Below, one piece after another: positions 57,700 to 64,000 of a stretch of 64,000 nt of DNA. Where the stretch lies: positions 62,001 through 126,000 of IMG/VR virus record IMGVR_UViG_3300036853_000446; one strand, written 5' to 3'. Position 1 is the stretch's first letter, and each line of letters starts with the position of its first letter. This DNA comes from a virus. The position numbers and the translations under genes are program-made. The notes under the pieces are model-generated. The model was not told the origin of the DNA. It made no database searches and was given only the letters and a program-made list of their open reading frames with translations.

Positions 57700-59126
57700 T
57701 CCCCTGCCTCGGAATCTGCCTCGGAATCTGCCTCGGAATCTGCCTCGGAATCTGCTTCAGAGTCAGTGTCAGTGTCGGACTCGATGTCGACTTCCTCGGG
57801 CATGTCTACGGTGAAATCATCGTCATCAGTTCCCATCGAACTCGAGATGAGGGCATCAACCTCGTCATCCTCGCTGACGGCCATCTCGGCCTGCGTCTCG
57901 GGGTCCACCTCTGCTTGCAGCCGAATAGACTTGAGCACGGTGACCTGCAGGGTGTCCAAGGCCGCCTTGTCACCCATCAGGAAGGCCCGGAGCTTCTCTC
58001 GACCTTGAAACTTCTGACCGGCAACCTCGAAAAAAGCCCCGGTCTTCTTGATGAGCTTGTGAGCCACGCCCGATTCGATGACCGTATAGAGATCGTCAAT
58101 CCCTTGTCCGAAACGGATGAAGATGTCCGCGGTCTGGCCCTGCTTGGCGTCGACCTTGGATTTGACCACCTTGACCTGGGTGTGGCTTCCGAAAGGAGCC
58201 TTCTTCTCCTTCCGCGTGACCGGGTCCTTGAAAACGATCCGCTCTGTCCGGATGCAGGTCGTCTGGAGCCGCAGGTACGCGAAAAACTTGAGCGCCTTGC
58301 CGCCCGCCGTCGAGTCGCCGCTCCCGCCGCCACCGTAACCCGACGTGCTGATCTGCGCCCGCGTCTGATTGATGAAGATCACGGCCGTCCCGAGCGGGTT
58401 CTTCTCGTTTGGCTTCAGCAGCCGAACGAGCTTCGGCAGCGATTGGGCGAGCTTGAGGGCGAGAACGCCGATCTTGATCGGGTCCTCGAAGCTCTTTTCC
58501 ATCTCGGCTTTTGGGACCATTGCCGCGACCGAGTCGACGACGATGAGATCAACTCCCGTCAGGAGCCCCACCCGCAACATCTCGAGCCCCTGCTCCATGT
58601 TGTCGGGCTGGTAGAGCATGAGACGTCGATGGTCGAAATTGACGCCGAGGTCTTTCGCGTACTTGTGGCTCAGGGCATGCTCGAAATCGAGGAACATGGC
58701 ACTGCCGCCCCGGCGCTGGACCTCGACGATGGCCTCGAGAGACAAAGTGGTCTTACCACTCGCCTCCGGACCATATATCTCAGTGATTCGCCCGCGCGGA
58801 TAGCCGGGACACAGAGGTCCAGACTTGTCCGGCGCAAGCACGCCGCCGATCACATGATCGATATTCATCGAGCCTGACGAGACGCAGGGCAACGGGTGTT
58901 GGTTGAGTCCGATAGGCTTCTGCCCCGTCAATTTCTCGATGGCCTTGATCGCGAGTTCGGCGTTCTTGATCGACTTCGTCGCGTCAGCCTCGCCGCCCCC
59001 GCCTCTCAACTTGGCAACCTTCTTCAGACCGGGCTTCGTCGGCTTCGCTACGGGGCCCGTACGAGATTTCCCTTTCGGAAGGGACACGGGCTCGGCCACT
59101 ACGGCATTATCGGCGCTTTCAGACAT
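57696..59126 (-). CDS. recA: RecA-type recombinase with acidic repeat tail
   Basis: Strand-exchange protein, 476 residues. Walker A GPEASGKTT at 119-127, ATP-site Walker B GVDLIVVDSVAAM at about 191-203, the L1/L2-type loop with STSGYGGGGSGDSTAGGKA, and KFFAYLRLQTTCIRTERI after it. N-terminal 60 residues are a Lys/Arg-rich extension. The C-terminus is acidic: AVSEDDEVDALISSSMGT, then DSEAD tandem repeats to the stop. It carries phage recombination-dependent replication or repair with the resolvase and Rad50/SbcD genes. Start ATG at 59126. Confidence 0.92.
   Translation of the reverse strand: MSESADNAVVAEPVSLPKGKSRTGPVAKPTKPGLKKVAKLRGGGGEADATKSIKNAELAIKAIEKLTGQKPIGLNQHPLPCVSSGSMNIDHVIGGVLAPDKSGPLCPGYPRGRITEIYGPEASGKTTLSLEAIVEVQRRGGSAMFLDFEHALSHKYAKDLGVNFDHRRLMLYQPDNMEQGLEMLRVGLLTGVDLIVVDSVAAMVPKAEMEKSFEDPIKIGVLALKLAQSLPKLVRLLKPNEKNPLGTAVIFINQTRAQISTSGYGGGGSGDSTAGGKALKFFAYLRLQTTCIRTERIVFKDPVTRKEKKAPFGSHTQVKVVKSKVDAKQGQTADIFIRFGQGIDDLYTVIESGVAHKLIKKTGAFFEVAGQKFQGREKLRAFLMGDKAALDTLQVTVLKSIRLQAEVDPETQAEMAVSEDDEVDALISSSMGTDDDDFTVDMPEEVDIESDTDTDSEADSEADSEADSEADSEAGE
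57706..57770 (-). repeat. 12-bp tandem repeat in the recA tail
   Basis: About five copies of a 12-bp unit encoding the tetrapeptide SEAD at the C-terminus of RecA, with the same unit diverging upstream. Copy number could vary between isolates. Confidence 0.85.
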
Positions 59127-59817
59127 GGGACTTACCCTTTCGAGGGTGCAGATTGATCTCGATCTCGAGGTCCTCGGGCTTCAGCGCCGAGAACCGATAG
59201 AAGCGATCCCCCTCTTTGAAGAGGATGCCTCGTTCGACCGTCTTGCCGGCGTTCTTGCCCCGGCTAAAGACGTGGATGCTGCGGAACACGTGCTCCTCAG
59301 CCGGCGTCAGATCGGGCGGCGCGATATTGCCCGCGAGCAGGTCAAAGAATCGCGCCGCCGACCTTGCGATGATGTAGGCGTCCGCCTCGTCGTTGTTCCA
59401 ACTCTTCACTCCCGTGTCCTGCCGAGCGATGTCGACCATGTCGTTTTTGTCCATGGTCCCCTGACGAACTTCAGGGTCCATCTTGGCCATCAGCTTCACG
59501 CGCAAGGGATCGAAATAGACGACGTCCTTACGGCGCAGCATCACGGCTTCATTGACGTAGAGGAACAACCCAAACAGACCCTCGGAGAATGACTCACCGA
59601 AGGGCGGAGACTCGACTCCAACGGCCTCGATCATCGGGTATTTATCGAGCACGGCGCGGACCGCCTCCCGGAGATACATGTATCGCCAGTAGAAGACGCG
59701 GGTAGCCGGCGTCGAGATCCGCCCCTTGGCAACGACCCTCTCTTTTCCCGAGACGGAACCGTCGTGAACGCACCAACCGAGCCCTCTCAGTGAGGGGTCA
59801 ATGCCAAGGGTGATCAA
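59119..59817 (-). CDS. RuvC-like Holliday junction resolvase
   Basis: Resolvase with the RuvC acidic set: D7 in TLGIDPSLRGLGW, E69 in VGVESPPFG, and D143/E144/D146 in NNDEADAYII. The 232-residue length and the G-W-C-V beta strand order match RuvC-like phage enzymes that cut branched DNA before packaging. Starts at TTG 59817 with GAAGGG upstream. Its C-terminal 80 residues (NIAPPDLTPAEEHVFRSIHV onward) are a small extra domain of unknown type. Confidence 0.9.
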   Translation of the reverse strand: MITLGIDPSLRGLGWCVHDGSVSGKERVVAKGRISTPATRVFYWRYMYLREAVRAVLDKYPMIEAVGVESPPFGESFSEGLFGLFLYVNEAVMLRRKDVVYFDPLRVKLMAKMDPEVRQGTMDKNDMVDIARQDTGVKSWNNDEADAYIIARSAARFFDLLAGNIAPPDLTPAEEHVFRSIHVFSRGKNAGKTVERGILFKEGDRFYRFSALKPEDLEIEINLHPRKGKSHV

Positions 59818-59827
59818 GACGCGCCCT

Positions 59828-60691
59828 TCAGACGTTCTGCAGCAGGTCTGCGATCTCGTCCTCTGGTATGTCGGAGCCGCTGTCGCCGCCGCCAGTCGCC
59901 GAAACGAGCTTATCCCTCAACTCCGCGGTCGACATCTCGCGAGCATCGATCAGCTTGTTGTACAACTCGTACGCCTGAGGCAGGAACTTGTCCCGAATGG
60001 TCGGTGACTTTAGCCAGAGCGCCGTGCCCGCCGGATCGATATCGAACGTCTGATACTGCGCCGCCTTGCAAGTCAGCTTCAGATCCGAATTCGCCAGGCT
60101 CTGGTTATACGACCCGAGCATCTCGTTCTTCGAGATGAGGGCGCCGAACGTCCCCTTGCTGAAGCGCCAGAGCTTCACGTAAGCGTCTCGAGCGATGTTC
60201 TTTGCATCGACGTTCTGCTGGGCATCCAATGGGTAAAAGAGCCCGACCGTGCTGTAGTACTCGCGCGCGTCCCCGGCTTGCTTCCAGATCTTGTCTGCCT
60301 CGGGCCCGTCTTTACCGAGCCGCGAGAGCACCGTGCCCACGTCGGCGTGGTAGTGCGAATTGTATTTCTTGAACTGCGCGTTCGACCAATCGAGCTTCTG
60401 CCACTCCTCGAGTGCGCCAACGGTCGTCTCGAGATCGGCAGCTCTCTTCGCAAGAGCCTTGGCGAGGGTCTCTTTGAAGCTGTTCGTGTCGAAAGGTGTA
60501 CCGTCGCGCACGGCTTTTCGATCGAACGACTTCTTGATCGTCACTTGGAGCGGGTGAAAATACAGCAGCGCGACACGATACGTCTTGCCGGTCTCTCCCT
60601 TGAACCGCTCGATTCGATTGGATGACGGCCTGTTCGTCGGATCGAGATCGACGTCGCTGTTGTAGTCGTCGTAGTTGAAATCATCACTCAT
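59828..60691 (-). CDS. Single-stranded DNA-binding protein candidate, 287 aa
   Basis: Layout matches phage SSB-type proteins: a polar N-terminus (DLDPTNRPSSNRIERFKGET, here shortened), a core beginning GETGKTYRVALLYFHPLQV, aromatic-rich DNA-contact stretches (WKQAGDAREYYSTVGLFY), and an acidic C-terminal tail ending IPEDEIADLLQNV. Start ATG at 60691 with AAAAGGAC upstream. A 13-bp stem-loop lies in the leader and could regulate translation, as in T4 gene 32. Family assignment is by layout. Confidence 0.65.
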   Translation of the reverse strand: MSDDFNYDDYNSDVDLDPTNRPSSNRIERFKGETGKTYRVALLYFHPLQVTIKKSFDRKAVRDGTPFDTNSFKETLAKALAKRAADLETTVGALEEWQKLDWSNAQFKKYNSHYHADVGTVLSRLGKDGPEADKIWKQAGDAREYYSTVGLFYPLDAQQNVDAKNIARDAYVKLWRFSKGTFGALISKNEMLGSYNQSLANSDLKLTCKAAQYQTFDIDPAGTALWLKSPTIRDKFLPQAYELYNKLIDAREMSTAELRDKLVSATGGGDSGSDIPEDEIADLLQNV

Positions 60692-60717
60692 GGTGCAGGT
60701 GTCCTTTTCTTTTCCGG

Positions 60718-60766
60718 GTCACCGCCAGCCAAGAATCTGTTTCGTTGGATGGCCGGCATTGGTGAC
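60718..60766 (-). promoter_or_regulatory. Stem-loop in the leader of the SSB-like gene
   Basis: Two nested stems: GTCACC (60718-60723) with GGTGAC (60761-60766), and GCCAGCCA (60724-60731) with TGGCCGGC (60750-60757), one mismatch and a 3-nt bulge, loop of 18 nt. It ends about 25 nt before the start codon. No poly-U follows, so a terminator is unlikely. The gap 60692-60807 holds no gene. Confidence 0.5.
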
Positions 60767-60807
60767 GGTGCTGTCGCTTGGGCAGTACACCGGACAGAAG
60801 AGGTCCC

Positions 60808-61737
60808 TCACAGGTTGGCTATCAGAGATTCGATGTCGTCGTCGGGCTCCTCCAAGAATCGGATGATCGCCTCGTCCTCCGTTTCATCCGTTGCATCCAC
60901 TTTATCGACCGTCTCCGCCTTGTCGGCTTTGATCGCCGTGGGCTTCTCGGCTTTGATCGTCTCCGCCTTTTCGGCTTTGATCGCCGTGGGCTTCTCGGCT
61001 TTGATCGCCGTGGGCTTCTCGACGTCGACAATGCCCCTGATGAGCGCCTCGAGCGTCGTCGCATCCAAACCATCGGCGGGGTCCATGACAACCGAGGGCC
61101 GTGGCGGCTGTGGCGCTCTCTTGCTTGCCGCGCGTAAGGTTGCCCTGTCGGCTCGCTCACTTTCTATCTCCTCTTCCGACGAGGTGATCAGCGCCTCGAG
61201 GTCGAAGGCGCCAATCTCGTCCGCCGGGTCCATAGAGCGTCCCCTCGAGTGCTCGGACTCGTCGCCATAGAAGGAGCCCGTTTTCAGCTGGTCCCGAAGA
61301 AGCGAACGCTGGAGCCGAATGGCGCTCATCGTATTGTCGAGTTCGCCCTTCCGATAGCGAATGACGGCCTTGACGTGGGAGAGGCTCCGGATCTGACTTT
61401 CGAGACGTATGATCCGTTGCTTCTCGTCCTTGAGGATCACGTCGATCATCGCCTGTCTGTCCGTGATGTTCGGACGCGCGGCGACACTCGGGTCGGTCGC
61501 CAACAGTTCACTCGAGCGGATCCCGTAGACGGCCTCCACGGCATCGAGATCCGTTGCCAGCCGTGCCTCTTGCACGAGGACGTCCTGAAAATAGTGAGAG
61601 ACCTCGTTGAGGTAGTTACGGCACAGCGAGATTTGCTCCCGCAGAAACTCGGGACCCAGGCTCGAAGGGTCCGTGGGCATGTTGAGAACGAGCGCGTTCA
61701 TGCGCTCATAGATCTTGTCGCTCTGCTCGGGTGTCAC
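60808..61737 (-). CDS. Coiled-coil protein with octapeptide and LEALI-type repeats, 309 aa
   Basis: Residues 1-160 are helical (EFLREQISLCRNYLNEVSHY, then IIRLESQIRSLSHVKAVIRY). The C-terminal 130 residues carry several acidic short motifs: EIGAFDLEALITSS, then DGLDATTLEALIRGI, then EEPDDDIESLIANL at the very end. In between lies an octapeptide array KPTAIKAE / KAETIKAE in about five copies, with DNA-level repeats of 24 bp. GTG start at 61737 overlaps the helicase stop by 32 nt. It may be a helicase loader, DNA-binding partner or replication adaptor. Confidence 0.55.
   Translation of the reverse strand: MTPEQSDKIYERMNALVLNMPTDPSSLGPEFLREQISLCRNYLNEVSHYFQDVLVQEARLATDLDAVEAVYGIRSSELLATDPSVAARPNITDRQAMIDVILKDEKQRIIRLESQIRSLSHVKAVIRYRKGELDNTMSAIRLQRSLLRDQLKTGSFYGDESEHSRGRSMDPADEIGAFDLEALITSSEEEIESERADRATLRAASKRAPQPPRPSVVMDPADGLDATTLEALIRGIVDVEKPTAIKAEKPTAIKAEKAETIKAEKPTAIKADKAETVDKVDATDETEDEAIIRFLEEPDDDIESLIANL
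60922..61022 (-). repeat. 24-bp tandem repeat within the coiled-coil gene
   Basis: Tandem units of about 24 bp (encoding KPTAIKAE and KAETIKAE octapeptides) give about four to five copies; close DNA identity suggests recent expansion. Confidence 0.8.
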
Positions 61738-63892
61738 TGGTCATGCCTCTCGTGGTTTGGCGCTGACATACACCGCTGACCGCACGACCGAGCACGGTGT
61801 TGCGATGGATCACCTTGTTGTTGTCAATCGCCCGCTGGAGCGCGGATTTCTGCCCGAGAAGCCAGACCTGCTTCCGAGCGCGCGTGACCGCCGTATACAA
61901 GAGGTTCCGCTGCAGCATTCCCCCCTGCTCGGACACGATCGGCATGATGATCGTGTCGAACTCGTTTCCCTGGCTCTTGTGCACGGTAACCGCGTACGCG
62001 AGGCGCAAACTCATTTCGGCTTCTGCATCCGTGAATGAAACCCTCGCGTCGTCGTCCACGCCGTAGATGCACACGCTCAGACAGTTTTCACGGATCGAGA
62101 GAAGCTTCCCGACGTCGCCGTTGTAGATGCCCTTCTTGTAATCGTTCTTGATCACCATGAGGCGGTCCCCCACTCGAAAGTGCTGCTTCTCCCCTCGCCA
62201 CTCGGCGGCGCCCGGTGGATTCAGCACCTGGCGCAGCGCAGCGTTGAGGGCGTCGACGCCGACGACGCCGCCGTATTTTGCCGAAAGGACCTGAAAGTTC
62301 TCGTCCCGTCCCTTCAATTTCTCCGCCATGCGGACGATGCAGTTCTGAATCTGCTTGGCGTCGTTCATCGCGACGAATTTAAATTCGGAATCGCCCTTGG
62401 GATCCCCGAGTTCGGGCATCTCGCCGTTATTGATTCGGTGGGAGTTGCTGACGATGCCCCCCTCGCTCGACTGCCTAAAGATCCGAGTCAGGTTGACTCG
62501 CGGAAGGGAGTCGCACGCGGCCAGCTCTTTGAGGACGTTGCCCGGGCCAACGGACGGCAGCTGCGCGGAATCTCCCACGAGAACGAGGATGGTGTCGGGA
62601 CGCAGCGACTCGAGGAGGCGGTAAATCAATTCCTGGTCGACCATGGAAACCTCGTCGACGATGACGGCGTCGATCACGAATCGGTTGTGGAAATCGAATT
62701 TCCAAACCGATCCATCGTATCCGAGCGCCCTATGGATGGTGGACGCGGGGTAGCCCGTGATGCGTGAGAGGCGTTTCGAAGCGATGCCCGTGGGGGCCAT
62801 GAGAACGAACGAGATACGGGACTCTTCGAAAAGTCGAACGAGCGCCCGCACGGAGGTCGACTTGCCGGTGCCGGGCAAGCCGGTGATGACGAGGACCCTC
62901 GATTTCGACAGGCCTTGAACGACTCCCTTTTGAGCCTCGGACAATTCGAGCTGCGTCGTTCGCTGAAACTCTACCAGGAACGGACTCAGATCGACCGCCA
63001 ACGTGGCAGGACTGAGGAGTTCGGCGATTCGCTTTGCGGAGACCCGCTCGTATTCAAAATACTCCGGCAAGTAAACTCGAGACGCGCCGTCGACGATGAC
63101 AGCCCCCTGTTCTGCGAGCGCCTCGAGCGCTAACGAATAGTTTCCCAGGACCGGCTCCTCGCACGGAATGTCTGCAGCGACCTTCGGGATATCGCCGGGC
63201 CTGAGGAACAAGTGCCCACTCCGAGTCGCATGATCGAGACTCCACAGGACAGCCCCGCCCACTCGCCGCGGATCCGACGCGCTGACGCCCACGCTCAGAG
63301 CGAATTCGTCCGCCTTTACAAAGCTGAAGCCCGGAAGCTGCATCAGCCGGTAGGGATTGTCCTTCAGGAGGCTCCCCGCGTCCGACCCGAATTTCTGCAC
63401 GGCAGCTTCGATGTCTGACGCCGGTATGCCTCTCAACAGATGCGAGAGCCCACATGTGGCGATCGCCTGCTCCCAGCCCAGCAGCGTCGCCTGGAGATCT
63501 GCCCGATTGCCCGCGCTGACCTCGGCCAGTACCGTTGCCGGCGTTTTCAAGGCTTCGATGACTTTAGTCTCGTAGCGCATGCAGATCGCGTGCACCGAGG
63601 CGCTGTCGGCACCTCGGATACAATTACTAAAGAAGATCTGGAAACCCGGTCGATGATTGAACCATGGCTCCCAGGTGTGGATCTTGAACTGTCGCCCGAA
63701 TTTCTTGTGCTGAGTCCAATCGCCCCAGAGATGAATCGGCGCGCCCGACATCAACCGGGTAATACCAAACAAGTGGCCACGCGCCGTCCACGACATCTTT
63801 CCTTCCACCATCTCGTCGAGGACGAGAACGACCACGAAGAAGGAACCGCTCTGAAAGATGACCTTTGCGACGGCGCCGCAGAGTTCCGTCAC
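61706..63892 (-). CDS. RecD2-like superfamily 1B helicase, 728 aa
   Basis: The N-terminal 80 residues form a small beta region of RecD2 type (FGITRLMSGAPIHLWGDWTQ), followed by a helix-hairpin-helix region (about 150-220, GFSFVKADEFALSVGVSASD). The motor has Walker A GLPGTGKST at 338-346, Walker B VIVDEVSMVD, an adenosine-contact QLPSVGPGN, and a UvrD-C2-type ending SLRLAYAVTVHKSQGNEFD with TAVTRARKQV. It unwinds DNA 5' to 3'. The GTG start at 63892 overlaps the previous stop (GTGA). Confidence 0.9.
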   Translation of the reverse strand: MTELCGAVAKVIFQSGSFFVVVLVLDEMVEGKMSWTARGHLFGITRLMSGAPIHLWGDWTQHKKFGRQFKIHTWEPWFNHRPGFQIFFSNCIRGADSASVHAICMRYETKVIEALKTPATVLAEVSAGNRADLQATLLGWEQAIATCGLSHLLRGIPASDIEAAVQKFGSDAGSLLKDNPYRLMQLPGFSFVKADEFALSVGVSASDPRRVGGAVLWSLDHATRSGHLFLRPGDIPKVAADIPCEEPVLGNYSLALEALAEQGAVIVDGASRVYLPEYFEYERVSAKRIAELLSPATLAVDLSPFLVEFQRTTQLELSEAQKGVVQGLSKSRVLVITGLPGTGKSTSVRALVRLFEESRISFVLMAPTGIASKRLSRITGYPASTIHRALGYDGSVWKFDFHNRFVIDAVIVDEVSMVDQELIYRLLESLRPDTILVLVGDSAQLPSVGPGNVLKELAACDSLPRVNLTRIFRQSSEGGIVSNSHRINNGEMPELGDPKGDSEFKFVAMNDAKQIQNCIVRMAEKLKGRDENFQVLSAKYGGVVGVDALNAALRQVLNPPGAAEWRGEKQHFRVGDRLMVIKNDYKKGIYNGDVGKLLSIRENCLSVCIYGVDDDARVSFTDAEAEMSLRLAYAVTVHKSQGNEFDTIIMPIVSEQGGMLQRNLLYTAVTRARKQVWLLGQKSALQRAIDNNKVIHRNTVLGRAVSGVCQRQTTRGMTSDTRAERQDL

Positions 63893-64000
63893 GCGAGCAT
63901 GTCCAGGAATTGGTTCTCGGAGATGCAGGCAGTCCCATTCTTACGAGCGGCCAAAGCCTTGCCGGAGGTCGACTCGGGGTCGGACGTGACGAGGAAAGTC
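63889..64000 (-). CDS. BRCT-domain protein, C-terminal end (runs off the window)
   Basis: The last 36 codons read TFLVTSDPESTSGKALAARK... and ACISENQFLDMLA before a TGA at 63891-63889. This is the closing part of a BRCT domain (V-x-D-P, S-G-K, A-x-x, I-S-E-x-F-x-x-M/L), as found at the C-terminus of NAD-dependent DNA ligases; a stand-alone BRCT protein is also possible. The gene starts to the right of the window. It is the upstream neighbour of a RecD2-like helicase, overlapping its start, so it belongs to the replication block. Confidence 0.7.
   Translation of the reverse strand, partial: TFLVTSDPESTSGKALAARKNGTACISENQFLDMLA

Overview
The window is a contiguous block of a tailed double-stranded DNA bacteriophage genome (Caudoviricetes), probably a large one. 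Every gene I can support lies on the minus strand, genes are tightly packed with many ATGA/GTGA/TGATG start-stop overlaps, and there is a full head-packaging module (portal, prohead protease, capsid, large terminase) beside a phage-encoded replication and recombination module. Long plus-strand open frames are antisense shadows caused by high GC. The host cannot be named from the sequence. No tRNA, rRNA, CRISPR array, integrase or insertion sequence was seen.

Layout, read along the minus strand from right to left. (1) About 46.6-64 kb is DNA metabolism: a BRCT-domain gene cut by the window edge, a RecD2-like helicase, a coiled-coil protein with octapeptide repeats, a probable ssDNA-binding protein, a RuvC-like resolvase, RecA, a Rad50/SbcC N-terminal half, an SbcD/Mre11 nuclease, a Cas4/RecB-like nuclease, a small coiled coil, a sliding clamp, a Rad50/SbcC C-terminal half, a Cys-rich protein, an unknown, a TOPRIM primase, a degenerate metallopeptidase-like protein, DnaX, and a fusion of a NusG-like domain with a 5' nuclease. 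(2) About 44.8-46.6 kb holds a sigma-like factor and a protein with three HNH-like modules. (3) About 33.5-44.7 kb holds virion-associated proteins, one with a triplicated Cys module, the large terminase, a possible ADP-ribosyltransferase and a DNA methyltransferase. (4) About 22.4-33.5 kb is the head module: portal, very acidic/basic virion proteins, prohead protease, low-complexity scaffold-like protein, decoration candidate, capsid, terminator and a frameshifted small gene. (5) About 1-22 kb is structural and host-recognition: a 918-aa protein, a series of virion proteins, a 1742-aa repetitive HxH fibre, a LamG-like protein, a patatin-like lipase, and small tail proteins.

How it works together: the phage has its own clamp, clamp loader, primase, SSB, helicase and recombinases, so it appears to replicate largely with its own accessory proteins (a DNA polymerase is not in the window). 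The sigma-like factor may direct late transcription; a short CTTTT-containing element recurs in the few intergenic gaps in front of virion genes and is a candidate target. The most unusual items are the NusG-5' nuclease fusion, the Rad50/SbcC split into two genes at the zinc hook, the nine-copy 390-bp fibre repeat, the triple HNH-like protein, and possible effector enzymes (patatin, ADP-ribosyltransferase) among structural genes.
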